Positions 17,595 to 26,546 of a DNA stretch of 64,000 bases are shown in pieces (position 1 is the first letter of the stretch; each line of letters opens with the position of its first letter). Both the position numbers and the translations under genes were made by a program. Location of the stretch: contig JAAYBV010000051.1 of assembly GCA_012744475.1 (NCBI GenBank), positions 62,001 to 126,000 on the forward strand, in the 5' to 3' direction. This DNA comes from Phycisphaerae bacterium (GTDB lineage: Bacteria > Planctomycetota > Phycisphaerae > Sedimentisphaerales > Anaerobacaceae). Under the pieces are notes generated by a model that was not told where the DNA came from, ran no database searches, and saw nothing but the letters and a program-made list of their open reading frames with translations.

Positions 17595-18613
17595 CAGCAG
17601 ATCCTCGGCAATTCGCGTCCGTAGGGCATCTGCACGATCCGCCGGCCGCCGATCTTCGTGCGCAGCTCGACGAGCGGCACACCCTGCGAGGCGACTACCT
17701 CGCCGATCAGAGCAGCGTCGCGACCCAACGGATGGCTTCGACACAGCTCCAGGCACGCATCCGCCGTCTCGGGCGATACGACCGCGACGAACTTGCCCTC
17801 GTTGGCGATGTTCAGGACGTCAAAGCCAAGCATGTCGGCGGCCGCCTGCACCGACGGTCTGACGGGAATGTTCGCATCGCGAATCTCGATGGCCAGGCCG
17901 GCGCCTTCGACGATCTCGTTCAGCACCGCCGCCAGCCCACCGCGCGTCGCATCCCGCATGAACTTGACGCCGGTCCTCTCGAACAACATACATGTCAGGT
18001 CCGCCAGCGCGGCGCAGTCGCTGACGAGCCGGGACTCGAACTCAATCCCCTCTCTCTGCGAGATGATCGTCATGCCGTGATCGCCGATCGTACCGTTGAG
18101 CAGGACCTTGTCGCCGACCTTGATGCGATCCAAGCCGGGATTGACGCCGGGCAATCGGACGCCCACGCCGGCGGTGTTGATGAACAGCCCATCGGCCGAA
18201 CCGCGCTCGACGGTCTTGGTGTCGCCGGTGACGACGGAAACGTTGTTCTCTCGAGCCGTCCGGCCGATGCTCTGGAGGATTCTCTCCAAGAGCGGCTTCT
18301 CGAAACCCTCTTCGATGATCAGCGACAGCGTCAGTGCCACCGGCCTCGACCCGGCCACCGCCAGATCATTGATCGTGCCGCAGACCGCCAGCTTGCCGAT
18401 GTCTCCACCGTGGAAGAACAGCGGCTTGACCACATAGCTGTCGGTCGTCAGGCAGATGGAGGTCGATCCCAACTCCAGGCGAGCGGAATCACCGAGCGGC
18501 GAGAGCGCCTCGTTCCTAAGGTGCGGCAGAACAAGCTCGCGAATGAGTTGACTGGTCAGTTGCCCCCCGCCGCCGTGGGCGAGCAGGATGCGCTCCGGTT
18601 CATGCTGTGCCAT
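17594..18613 (-). CDS. hypE: Carbamoyl-dehydratase HypE (hydrogenase cyanide ligand synthesis)
   Basis: HypE dehydrates the thiocarboxamide formed by HypF to a thiocyanate that donates the iron cyanide ligands. It is an AIR-synthase-like ATP enzyme: LLAHGGGGQLTSQLI at the start, TDSYVV, GTINDLAVAG, VVTGDTKTVE and MRDATRGGLAAVLNE. The C terminus PRIC carries the essential terminal cysteine. Length 339 fits. It lies 8 bases after hypD and overlaps hypA. Confidence 0.97.
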   Translation of the reverse strand: MAQHEPERILLAHGGGGQLTSQLIRELVLPHLRNEALSPLGDSARLELGSTSICLTTDSYVVKPLFFHGGDIGKLAVCGTINDLAVAGSRPVALTLSLIIEEGFEKPLLERILQSIGRTARENNVSVVTGDTKTVERGSADGLFINTAGVGVRLPGVNPGLDRIKVGDKVLLNGTIGDHGMTIISQREGIEFESRLVSDCAALADLTCMLFERTGVKFMRDATRGGLAAVLNEIVEGAGLAIEIRDANIPVRPSVQAAADMLGFDVLNIANEGKFVAVVSPETADACLELCRSHPLGRDAALIGEVVASQGVPLVELRTKIGGRRIVQMPYGRELPRIC

Positions 18614-18621
18614 CGCTCACC

Positions 18622-19692
18622 CTAACTCCTTCGTCCGTATTTGTACCACGCGGCGCAGGTGCCTTCGGAACTGACCATGCACGGTCCGATCGGCTTGGCC
18701 GGCGTGCAGCGCGTGGCGAACAGCGCGCACTGCGGCGGCTCGATGAGTCCGCAGAGGACTTCGCCGCATCGACATCCGCTCAGGTCCTCGCCGGGCTCAT
18801 CACTCAGGCCGAATCGTGCGAAGGCATCGAACCGCCTGTATTGCTCTTTCAGCACGAGCGTGCTCTTCTCTATTTTCCCAAGACCGCGCCAGTAACCGTC
18901 GGCCGCCTCGAAACACTCTGCGATGATTCGCTGCGCGGCGACGTTGCCCTGCTCGGTGACGACTGCGTTGTAGATCGACTTGAGTTCCGCCTTCTCATTG
19001 GAGAGCTGCCGGCAGATCTCCGCAAGGGCTTCGATAATTTGCAGCGGCTCGAAACCGGCAACGACGCAAGGCCGGCCGAAATCGCTGACGATCTCCGCGA
19101 ACGCGCTGGCTCCGATGATGACGCTGACGTGCCCCGGACAAAGAAACGCGTCGACGCGGTCGTTCATCCCGCCCAGCAGCGCACGCATCGCCGGCAAGAT
19201 CAGCTTGTGACCGCTGAGGATGCAGAAGTTCTTGATCCCCTCCCGGGCCGCTTCCTTGACGACCACCGCAGAAGCGGGCGCAGTCGTCTCGAACCCGACC
19301 GCGATGAACACCACGGTCTTGTCGGCGTTGTCGCGGGCCAGTTGCAGCGCGTCTTCGCTGCTGAGCACGACCCGGACGTCGGCCTTCGCGGCGCAGGTCT
19401 CCAGCGATCCGTCCTTGCCCGGCACGCGGATCATGTCGCCATAGGTGGCGATGATGCAGTCGTCGCGTTGGGCCAACTCAAGGACCGCGTCGATGTAGCC
19501 CTGGTCGGTCACGCAGACAGGGCACCCCGGCCCCGACAGGAGCTTGAGCCCCTCCGGCAGCGTGGACCGGATGCCGCTGCGGAAGATCGCGACCGTGTGG
19601 GTCCCGCAGACTTCCATGACGGTGATCGGCCGGCCCAGCGTCCGACACGCGTGGTCGATCTGCTGTTGCGCTTTGGCGATCCTGTCGAGCAT
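18622..19692 (-). CDS. hypD: Hydrogenase maturation iron-sulfur protein HypD
   Basis: HypD, with HypC, assembles the Fe(CN)2CO group before insertion into [NiFe]-hydrogenase. Diagnostic motifs are VMEVCGTHT, LSGPGCPVCVT, AVGFETTAP and the C-terminal [4Fe-4S] region CRCGEVLCG...CTPAKPIGPCMVSSEGTCAAWYKY. Length 356 is normal. Six bases separate it from hypC and 8 from hypE. Confidence 0.98.
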   Translation of the reverse strand: MLDRIAKAQQQIDHACRTLGRPITVMEVCGTHTVAIFRSGIRSTLPEGLKLLSGPGCPVCVTDQGYIDAVLELAQRDDCIIATYGDMIRVPGKDGSLETCAAKADVRVVLSSEDALQLARDNADKTVVFIAVGFETTAPASAVVVKEAAREGIKNFCILSGHKLILPAMRALLGGMNDRVDAFLCPGHVSVIIGASAFAEIVSDFGRPCVVAGFEPLQIIEALAEICRQLSNEKAELKSIYNAVVTEQGNVAAQRIIAECFEAADGYWRGLGKIEKSTLVLKEQYRRFDAFARFGLSDEPGEDLSGCRCGEVLCGLIEPPQCALFATRCTPAKPIGPCMVSSEGTCAAWYKYGRRS

Positions 19693-19698
19693 ATGGCC

Positions 19699-19941
19699 TT
19701 ATCCCGAGATCCGGTTCTGCGTCTTCTCGAAGTCCTCGATCTCGGCGAACAGCTCCCACGTCTTCCTGGCTTCTTCCTCATCGACCCGCGCGATGGCAAA
19801 GCCCGCGTGAACCAGCACGACGTCGCCGAGCTTCGCGCCGGGCAGGAGCGTTGTCTTGGCCTTGAAGCGATTGCCCATCGCATCGACCATCGCACGATCG
19901 TTTTCTAATTCCACAATTCTCGCCGGTATGGCTAAGCACAT
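19699..19941 (-). CDS. hypC: Hydrogenase maturation chaperone HypC
   Basis: This small chaperone cycles between HypD and the hydrogenase large subunit through its N-terminal cysteine. The track ORF is 46 codons too long; MCLAIPARIV at 19941 gives the invariant Met-Cys start. GDVVLVHAGFAIARVDEEEA is the conserved core. Eighty residues is typical. It lies 16 bases after hypF. Confidence 0.96.
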   Translation of the reverse strand: MCLAIPARIVELENDRAMVDAMGNRFKAKTTLLPGAKLGDVVLVHAGFAIARVDEEEARKTWELFAEIEDFEKTQNRISG

Positions 19942-19957
19942 ACTGATCTGTACCTTC

Positions 19958-22327
19958 TCACGAACTCTCATCCAGGATGCGGGCGGCGATAGCGGCCTGG
20001 CCGAGGGCGATGCCGCCGTCGTTGGCGGGGACATCCCGGTTGCATAATACCGCAAAACCCGCCTGCTTGAAACGCGCAATCAGACGGTTGGCCAGATAGC
20101 GGTTGCAGAAGACGCCGCCACTGAACGCGACGACTTCCAGGTCCGTCTTCCGTCGGGCGGCCTGAGCCACCGCCAGGAGGGCTTCGGCGACGGTGTTGTG
20201 GAACTTCGCAGAGACGCGGCCTGCATCGCTGCCTTGCTGCGTCTCTTCCGCGATCTGCCGGATCATCGCACGCGGATCGATCTTCACCGGCTCGCCTTCG
20301 CGCTCGATCAGGTCGAACGGATAGTCGGCATCGACGCGCGGATCGACAATCGATTCGAGCGCCATCGGCAATTGTGCATCGAAGTGATTGTATCCGCCAA
20401 GCGAGAGAATCGCCGCAACGGCGTCGAAGACCCGCCCCAGGCTCGACGTGTTGACCGTGTTGACGCGTTTGTCGATCTGTTCAAGAAGTGTATTCAGCTT
20501 GGTTCCGTCGGGCTCGATGCGCTCCAGCAGCCAGGCGAAATCGCTGGCGCGAAGATCGTCACCATGCGCCTGTCGCAACAGACTCAGCAGCGGCCGAATC
20601 GCCTCTTTGCTCGCGCGATCTGCGCCGGCCAGCGGATAGTAGTCGAGATGTCCGAACCGCTTGAACTGCGTCAGCGAAGCGATCAGGCACTCGCAACCCC
20701 AGATGGCGCCGTCGGGGCCGTAGCCGGTTCCGTCGCACACGATGCCGATGACCGGGCCGGCGTGGCCGTGCTCGCCGAGCACGGACGCGATGTGGGCCCA
20801 GTGGTGCTGGACGGGAATGACTCTTACACCGGAAAGGGATCGAGCGTAGCGAGTGGAGAGATATCCAGGGTGCAGATCGCAGGCAACCACCTCGGGTTCC
20901 ACCTCGAACAGCCTGCGCAGATGCTGGATGGAGCCGACGTAATGCCGATAGACCTCGGCGTCCTCCAGGTCGCCGATGTGCTCGCTGAGGATGAGCTGGT
21001 TCTGCTTGACCAGACAGAACGTGTTCTTCAGATCGGCGCCGGCGGCGAGGATATCGGGTCCCGCGCTTCGCTCGATCAGGATCGGTGCCGGCACGTATCC
21101 CCGCGCGCGGCGCAGCGGGACCGGCTCGCCGTCGATCAGGTGGATGATCGAGTCGTCCACCTGCCGATGGATCTGGCGGTCGTGCATGATGAACGCATCG
21201 GCCACTTCGCCCAGCCGTTGCAGCGCCACGTTGTTCTTGCAGATCAGCGGCTCGTCCGAGAGGTTGGCACTCGTCATCACGAGCACGTCGAGCCCTTCCG
21301 CGAAAAGCAGCACGTGCAGCGGCGCGTAGCAGAGCATGAAGCCAAACGTATTGACCCCGTCAGCCACCGACGGCGCAATCCGCATGCCCTGCTTCTTGGG
21401 CAACAACACGATCGGTGCCAGCGGGCTTGTGAGAATCTGCCTGGCCAAATCGTCAACAACAGCGTACTTGCGAATCGCGTCGACCGAACCGGCCATCATC
21501 GCAAACGGCTTATGATCGCGACGCTTGCGCTGCCTGAGCCTGCGCACGGCCTCGTCGTTCAGCGCATCGACCGCCAGGTGGAAGCCGCCGACGCCCTTGA
21601 TCGCCAGAATCCTGCCTTCGCGCAGCAGGCGAGCGGCTTCGGAAAGCACCAGATCGGTCCCGGTTTGCAGGACCGCGCCGGCCGGGTCGACCAGTTGGAT
21701 GCTCGGTCCGCACGCCGGACACGCCACCGGCTGGGCGTGGAATCGCCTGTCGGCCACGTCCGCATACTGACTCGCACAGCGCTGGCACATCGGGAAAACC
21801 GCCATCGTCGTGTTGGGCCGGTCGTACGGGATGACCCTGACGATGGAGTATCGAGGCCCGCAGTTGGTGCAATTGATGAAGGGGTAGCGATAACGGAAGT
21901 CGTTGGGGTCGCCCAGCTCGGCCAAGCAGTCCCGGCATGTAGCGATATCGACGGTCACCTGGGACAGGGCGGTCCCGGCCGGATCGCTTCGGCCGATAGT
22001 GAAAGCCTCCTGCCCCTCGACCGGCTCGATATCTATTCTTATACACGACCGAATCCGGGCCAAGGGCAGCTTGTCCGCGCCGGCCTGCAAACGGTGTACA
22101 AACTCGTCGATCCGGGCCTTGGACCCTTGAAGCTCGACCGTGACCCCAGTGGTGTCGTTGTAGACCGTGCCCGCCAGACCCAGCTCGCAGGCCAGCCTGT
22201 ACACGGCCGGCCGGAAGCCCACTCCCTGAACCTGGCCGGCTATTTCTATGCGCTCTCGTTTGACCAAAACGAGCTTTCCTTTCCCAATCTTCCGAGGGCC
22301 ACCGGGCGAAGGTCCGAAAATCCCCAC
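19958..22327 (-). CDS. hypF: Carbamoyltransferase HypF
   Basis: HypF makes thiocarboxamide on HypE from carbamoyl phosphate, the source of the hydrogenase cyanide ligands. Domains in order: acylphosphatase (GQVQGVGFRPAVY, about 33-120), two CxxC zinc-finger pairs (CRDCLAELGD...NCTNCG and CQRCASQY...CPACGPS), a YrdC-like adenylate domain (about 215-400, KGVGGFHLAVDA) and a Kae1-like domain with HHWAHIASV and FSGGVFCNR. ATG 22327 leads to 22 extra residues; a TTG codon (LVKRERIEIAG) preceded by AAAGGA is an attractive internal start. It heads the hypFCDEAB operon. Confidence 0.96.
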   Translation of the reverse strand: MGIFGPSPGGPRKIGKGKLVLVKRERIEIAGQVQGVGFRPAVYRLACELGLAGTVYNDTTGVTVELQGSKARIDEFVHRLQAGADKLPLARIRSCIRIDIEPVEGQEAFTIGRSDPAGTALSQVTVDIATCRDCLAELGDPNDFRYRYPFINCTNCGPRYSIVRVIPYDRPNTTMAVFPMCQRCASQYADVADRRFHAQPVACPACGPSIQLVDPAGAVLQTGTDLVLSEAARLLREGRILAIKGVGGFHLAVDALNDEAVRRLRQRKRRDHKPFAMMAGSVDAIRKYAVVDDLARQILTSPLAPIVLLPKKQGMRIAPSVADGVNTFGFMLCYAPLHVLLFAEGLDVLVMTSANLSDEPLICKNNVALQRLGEVADAFIMHDRQIHRQVDDSIIHLIDGEPVPLRRARGYVPAPILIERSAGPDILAAGADLKNTFCLVKQNQLILSEHIGDLEDAEVYRHYVGSIQHLRRLFEVEPEVVACDLHPGYLSTRYARSLSGVRVIPVQHHWAHIASVLGEHGHAGPVIGIVCDGTGYGPDGAIWGCECLIASLTQFKRFGHLDYYPLAGADRASKEAIRPLLSLLRQAHGDDLRASDFAWLLERIEPDGTKLNTLLEQIDKRVNTVNTSSLGRVFDAVAAILSLGGYNHFDAQLPMALESIVDPRVDADYPFDLIEREGEPVKIDPRAMIRQIAEETQQGSDAGRVSAKFHNTVAEALLAVAQAARRKTDLEVVAFSGGVFCNRYLANRLIARFKQAGFAVLCNRDVPANDGGIALGQAAIAARILDESS

Positions 22328-22406
22328 GGTCGCGGAGGACTATGGCCCCCCAGAGTCTATTGGCCCATCGCCCCTCTGCAAGAGCAAAATACCCGTGAAA
22401 AATTGC

Positions 22407-22435
22407 TTGCCCCCCGCCAGGGGGTGTGCTAACAT
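22407..22435 (+). promoter_or_regulatory. Promoter of the tRNA-Ala gene
   Basis: TTGCCC (22407-22412), a 17-base spacer and TAACAT (22430-22435) lie 10 bases before the mature tRNA 5' end. Confidence 0.5.
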
Positions 22436-22445
22436 ACGGGTCCAC

Positions 22446-22518
<73 letters not shown>

Positions 22519-22644
22519 TTACCCCTTTTGTGTCTACGTTTTCGAACGATCCGAGGTTGACGATTCCACGCCGGTCCGCTACCGTCGAATCCCAGGAAAT
22601 CGCTATTGGCCTGCCCGCGTGGGCCGCAACTCTGGAGGTGCTGC

Positions 22645-24159
22645 ATGGGACACATCGGCAGACGGTTGTCGCCCTTCGTTGACCTATCCGTTCTTCTGCT
22701 TCTACTGAGCACGCCGGTGGCGCCGGCCCAGCCTGTCGCACGCAAACTGCCGCCTCTGGTCCGGACTGTCGACCTGGATGTCGGCCAGTCCCAGACCGTG
22801 CAACTCCACGACGGCTCCCAGGCAACCGTCAGGCTGCTCGCTCTGGAGGAAATCCGCGACAGCGTGTGCAGGGCCGTTCGCCGGGCAACGGTGGATGTCG
22901 AAATCAACGGCCAGGCGATATCGCTGGTTTCCTCGACGTATCACCTGCCGGTTACGGCGGGCGGAGTGCGAATCGACTGCCCCGTGACCCGAGGCTACAC
23001 CCAGGACAACAGCAAGGACAATCCCTGGGGGCTGGTCAAGGACGCGAGAATCCGTCTCTGGCCTGCGGACTCGCCTCTGATCCGGCCGGAAACGTTCGTC
23101 TACCCGGCTAAGCAGCGATGGTTCGCCTCCGACACGCAAATGGCCAACGTCCCGGTCTTCGTGGACGGCGGAGAGGTTCCCGCGAAGAAGAGCATTTACT
23201 ATCACTATGGCCTGGATTTCGGGGGGGCCGAGGGCTTGGTCGAGGTGGTCGCCGCCACCGACGCCCTGGTGGTCTCGGCGGGCACTGAGACGCTGGGCGG
23301 CTATGAAGACACTCCCGTAAGCCCGCGATACGACGTGATTTACACGCTGGACGACCGTGGCTGGTTCTACCGATACAGCCACCTGTGCCAGATAGACGCC
23401 TCCGTCAAGCCAGGTCAGCGTGTCCGGATGGGCCAGAAGATCGGGGTGCTCGGGAAGGAAGGCGCCAGCGGCGGCTGGTCCCACCTGCACTTCGACATCA
23501 CCTGCCGGCAGCCTTCGGGCCAGTGGGGCATTCAGAACGCCTACGCGTTTGCCTGGGAGGCTTGTCAGCGCCAGTATCGTCCCGAGATCATCGCGGTGGC
23601 GCGACCGCACTGCGTGGGCTGGGCCGGCGAATCGGTCGAACTGGACGCCGGCCGGTCCTGGAGCCGCTGCGGGACGATCGAGAAGTTCGAGTGGACGTTT
23701 TGCGACGGCGGATCGGCCCTCGGCGCGAAGGTGCGGCGCACCTACGACGAGCCGGGCGAGTACAACGAGATTCTGAGGATCACCGACGCTCGCGGGAACA
23801 TCGACTACGACTTCGCGGTGGTCCAGGTTTTCGACAAGGCCCACCCCGATCTGTTGCCGCCCACCATCCACGCGGCGTACTACCCTACGTCGGACATCAA
23901 AGCGGGTGACGAGCTGACCTTCAAAGTCCGCACCTTCCGCACCACGCACGGTCGCGAGGTCTGGGATTTCGGAGACGGCAGTCCCGAAGTGACCGTGCAG
24001 TCCGACGGCAATGTGGACGCCCACAATCCCGAGGGCTACGCGGTGACGAAGCACGCCTACCGCAAACCCGGCTGCTACATCGCCACGGTCCGGCGCAGCG
24101 ACGAACGCGGCCGGCAGGCGATCACGCATCTGTTCATCCGCGTCGGCGATGGAGCATGA
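22645..24159 (+). CDS. Exported M23 (LytM-like) peptidase-fold protein with PKD domain
   Basis: A signal peptide (LSVLLLLLSTPVAPAQP) precedes an unknown N-terminal domain. A LytM/M23 core follows: HYGLDFGG (HxxxD), YSHLCQID and WSHLHFDI (HxH), which together supply the zinc ligands of peptidoglycan endopeptidases. About 190 C-terminal residues include a PKD-like module (REVWDFGDGSPEVTVQ) used for polysaccharide or protein binding. ATG 22645 has GGAGGTG just upstream; the track start 13 codons earlier has none. The ligand set looks complete, so zinc-dependent hydrolysis of cell wall or another peptide is plausible, but the substrate is unknown. The DUF1080 gene follows after 58 bases. Confidence 0.8.
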   Translation: MGHIGRRLSPFVDLSVLLLLLSTPVAPAQPVARKLPPLVRTVDLDVGQSQTVQLHDGSQATVRLLALEEIRDSVCRAVRRATVDVEINGQAISLVSSTYHLPVTAGGVRIDCPVTRGYTQDNSKDNPWGLVKDARIRLWPADSPLIRPETFVYPAKQRWFASDTQMANVPVFVDGGEVPAKKSIYYHYGLDFGGAEGLVEVVAATDALVVSAGTETLGGYEDTPVSPRYDVIYTLDDRGWFYRYSHLCQIDASVKPGQRVRMGQKIGVLGKEGASGGWSHLHFDITCRQPSGQWGIQNAYAFAWEACQRQYRPEIIAVARPHCVGWAGESVELDAGRSWSRCGTIEKFEWTFCDGGSALGAKVRRTYDEPGEYNEILRITDARGNIDYDFAVVQVFDKAHPDLLPPTIHAAYYPTSDIKAGDELTFKVRTFRTTHGREVWDFGDGSPEVTVQSDGNVDAHNPEGYAVTKHAYRKPGCYIATVRRSDERGRQAITHLFIRVGDGA

Positions 24160-24217
24160 GGCATGCCTTCTTCATCGTCCCCCAACAGGCTCAGGTCAAC
24201 ACGCAAGGAGTGAAATC

Positions 24218-25054
24218 ATGACAAACGATACGATGTCCTCATTGTCCCCCACCAATCGCCGACGGAGTCTGTTCGCGATCGCGTGCTTCGCTCTGGTGGG
24301 CATGATGTGCTCGGCCGGATGCGCGTCGCAGGCGAGCGGATCGAACGAGCCTCGATGGATCAGCCTCTTCAACGGCAAGAACCTCAAAGGCTGGCACCCC
24401 AAGATCACCGGTTACGAGCTGGACGACAATTTCGGGAACACGTTCCGCGTCGAGGACGGCGTCCTGAGAGTCTGCTACGACCAGTATGAGAAGTTCGACG
24501 GCAAATTCGGCCACCTGTTTTACGAGACGCCCTTCTCCCATTATCGTATGCGCGTAGAATACCGCTTCGTGGGCGAGCAGACCCCCGGCGGTCCGGGCTG
24601 GGCCTTCCGCAACAGCGGCATCATGTTCCACTGCCAGTCGCCCAAGACCATGCGCAAAGACCAGGACTTCCCCGTCTCCATCGAGGCCCAGATGCTCGGC
24701 GGCAACGGCACGGACGAGCGCTCGACCGCCAACGTCTGCACGCCGGGAACGCACATCGTGATGAACGACAAGCTGATCACCCAGCACTGCAACAACTCCA
24801 AATCGCAGACATATCACGGCGACCAGTGGGTGACGATGGAGATCGAAGTCCACGGCAATGGGAAGATCAGGCACCTCGTCAACGGCCAGGTCGTGCTCGA
24901 ATACGAGCAACCCCAACTCGACGACAGTGACGCAGACGCCAAGAAGCTGATCAAAGACGAGAACACCATGCTCCGCGAAGGTTATGTTGCCCTGCAAGCC
25001 GAGAGCCATCCGCTGGAGTTCCGCAAGGTGGAACTGATGCCGCTGGAGCAGTGA
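24218..25054 (+). CDS. DUF1080 (3-keto-disaccharide hydrolase-like) lipoprotein
   Basis: A lipobox (MMCSAGC) marks an exported lipoprotein. The mature part is one DUF1080 jelly-roll: WISLFNGKNLKGWHP, FRVEDGVLRV, SHYRMRVEYRF, NSGIMFHCQSP and EIEVHGNGKIRHLVNGQVVLEY. Members of this family have been linked to 3-keto-glycoside hydrolysis and glycan binding. AAGGAGTG precedes ATG 24218; the 23-codon upstream extension in the track overlaps the preceding gene and is dropped. It likely works with exported Gfo/Idh/MocA dehydrogenases encoded further along, but that link is inferred. Confidence 0.87.
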   Translation: MTNDTMSSLSPTNRRRSLFAIACFALVGMMCSAGCASQASGSNEPRWISLFNGKNLKGWHPKITGYELDDNFGNTFRVEDGVLRVCYDQYEKFDGKFGHLFYETPFSHYRMRVEYRFVGEQTPGGPGWAFRNSGIMFHCQSPKTMRKDQDFPVSIEAQMLGGNGTDERSTANVCTPGTHIVMNDKLITQHCNNSKSQTYHGDQWVTMEIEVHGNGKIRHLVNGQVVLEYEQPQLDDSDADAKKLIKDENTMLREGYVALQAESHPLEFRKVELMPLEQ

Positions 25055-25120
25055 GGCCGGGTCCGTGTTCTGCCCATCGGGCTTGTACGATGCACGTCGT
25101 CGGGATATGCCGCGCATCCG

Positions 25121-25594
25121 CTACGGATCGAAATCACCCATGGATCGGAACGCGTCCACGATCCTCAGCTCGGCCAGCGCCCCCTGGTCCTGCTTACCGA
25201 AGGAGTGGGTGAAGGGCCAGATCTCGCCGGGGATGATGTTGTTTCCGGCCGCGGGGCAGAAATGCCCCACCGAGACCAGGCGCCCGCCGGTGTCGCGCAA
25301 GGCCACCTGTAACTCCACGCCGCGCGTCGCCGTCCCTACGTTCTCGATTTCTCCGATGGCGTGGACCCGCCCGTACTCGTCGCGAATCGCGCGAAAATCC
25401 CGGATAGCAAATCCGCATCGCACCAATTGCGGATGCCCACCGGATGAACCCGCCATCGGCGCTACGGCCGTGGTGACCACTGTCACATCCGGGACTCCGA
25501 GCCGCTCGGGCCTCGATTTCTCAGACGCGGCAGAACAGCCCAACGCCAGACTCGCCAAACCGACGAGCAACAACCGCACGCAATACCCCTTCAT
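25121..25594 (-). CDS. Small lipoprotein with FxLYD-like domain
   Basis: A lipoprotein signal (RLLLVGLASLALGC) is followed by about 60 polar residues. The C-terminal half resembles FxLYD/DUF3426-type domains: VHAIGEIENVGTATRGVELQVALRDTGGRLVSVG followed by IIPGEIWPFTHSF. These are small beta-sandwich domains of unclear function in membrane proteins. ATG 25594 (MKGYC) fits the AAAGGA site better than GTG 25597. It faces the DUF1080 gene convergently, with 66 bases between. Confidence 0.65.
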   Translation of the reverse strand: MKGYCVRLLLVGLASLALGCSAASEKSRPERLGVPDVTVVTTAVAPMAGSSGGHPQLVRCGFAIRDFRAIRDEYGRVHAIGEIENVGTATRGVELQVALRDTGGRLVSVGHFCPAAGNNIIPGEIWPFTHSFGKQDQGALAELRIVDAFRSMGDFDP

Positions 25595-25858
25595 CACCGG
25601 GTCCTTTCATCGGCCCAGACCTCAGGTCATCTCCGTCGGCCCGCTCCGGGGCTCAACAACGCAACCATCTCCCACTCCTGTCCGGCAACGGTCCCACGGT
25701 CGGCTGCCGGACGACATGTTATGTACTTGATACATATGGGATTATCGCATTTATCGGACGTCGTGTCAAGGAATTCCGTCTCTGGCGAGCAGCGTCCATT
25801 GGAGACGGCAAATCCCCGATAATCCGATAGACATCCAGTCGTATTGAACAAGAAAGGA

Positions 25859-25930
25859 GGAGCACCGCCGATGCAGACTCCGAAGTGGTAGGCGCCCCTT
25901 TGGAGCCGAGTGGGATTCAGGCGGTGCTCC
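25859..25930. repeat. Nested inverted repeat next to recombinase remnant
   Basis: Perfect 11-base inverted repeats GGAGCACCGCC (25859-25869) and GGCGGTGCTCC (25920-25930) flank 50 bases. Inside them CTCCGAAG and CTTTGGAG can pair as a second 8-bp stem with one wobble. The element lies against the 3' side of the tyrosine-recombinase remnant, so it could be an element end or recombination site. No T-tract follows on either strand. Confidence 0.5.
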
Positions 25931-26052
25931 CGGTGATTGGGTCCATCTCCCTCGACCCATGTAGAGGCGTACATGTGGCGTAAATGTGGATGCCTATTTC
26001 TTCGCACGCGCTCTTTTTTTTGAGGCCGCGGCGTACCGTCCCAATGACGCTG
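25918..26052 (-). pseudogene. Degraded C-terminal fragment of a tyrosine recombinase/integrase
   Basis: Two overlapping minus-strand frames together spell an integrase catalytic tail. One frame gives IGTVRRGLKKKSACEEIGIH and, further on, EMDPIT. The other gives HPHLRHMYASTWVEG, matching the HxLRHxxAxxxxExG box II of tyrosine recombinases. Order and spacing fit only if at least two frameshifts have occurred. The final LGH and catalytic Tyr are missing and no N-terminal part is visible. This is a remnant and should not be read as a working gene. Confidence 0.45.
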
Positions 26053-26412
26053 CACCGGTCAAACCACAAACGCTGAGGCAAACTGGTCAAGGCTCTCGTT
26101 CGCCGCAAGGTGGCATTCTGCGCAGCTCGCGACAGCAAGGAAATCCGCGCGGGAAGGGCCCGGTGTCTCCGTGTTCCTCTGCCGCCGGCACAATCGAATT
26201 CTTCTCGAAAATGCACTCAAGAAAACTCCTGCGTCTGGCCGATGCGAAAGAATGAAAAAGTTCAGAACGGTGGCTCGAAGCTGAAGACCAGCAAGGTCCT
26301 CTTAGCCAAAACCGGCATCGTCAATCTACTCTTGCATGCCTGTTGCATCCAACGCCAGACCATGCACGGGGCGGTTAGGAACAAAAGGAGAGAGCCACGA
26401 ATAACTCAGTTG
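26053..26412. other. Intergenic stretch inside the putative island, no gene seen
   Basis: The ORFs here have no family resemblance and no good ribosome-binding sites. Base composition is less G+C-rich than the neighbouring genes, consistent with decayed mobile-element DNA. Confidence 0.4.
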
Positions 26413-26507
26413 GGCCCCTGTGAGAGCAGCAGGCGGGTATTTCGTGTAACTGGACACAAGCACTGGCAAATACCTTCGTGTCCTGCTGCGACAGGGGCCT
26501 TCTTCTT
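26413..26507 (+). ncRNA. Long palindromic structure with T-rich end (RNA candidate or large terminator)
   Basis: GGCCCCTGT...ACAGGGGCC (26413-26421 with 26491-26499) is extended inward by AGCAGCAGG/CCTGCTGC and GGTATTT/AAATACC, with a further possible GTGT/ACAC pairing near the tip. It is followed by TTCTTCTT. It lies 40 bases downstream of the glycosyltransferase stop codon on the other strand. It could be a small structured RNA or an unusually long terminator. Confidence 0.4.
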
Positions 26508-26546
26508 GCGCCCTTCGGACCCCTCGGATCATCTGACCACAGACTT

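Noticed and set aside
20198-22432. 744-residue plus-strand ORF across hypF
   Set aside because: The minus strand encodes a full HypF with all four domains; the plus frame shows no motifs and runs into the tRNA region.
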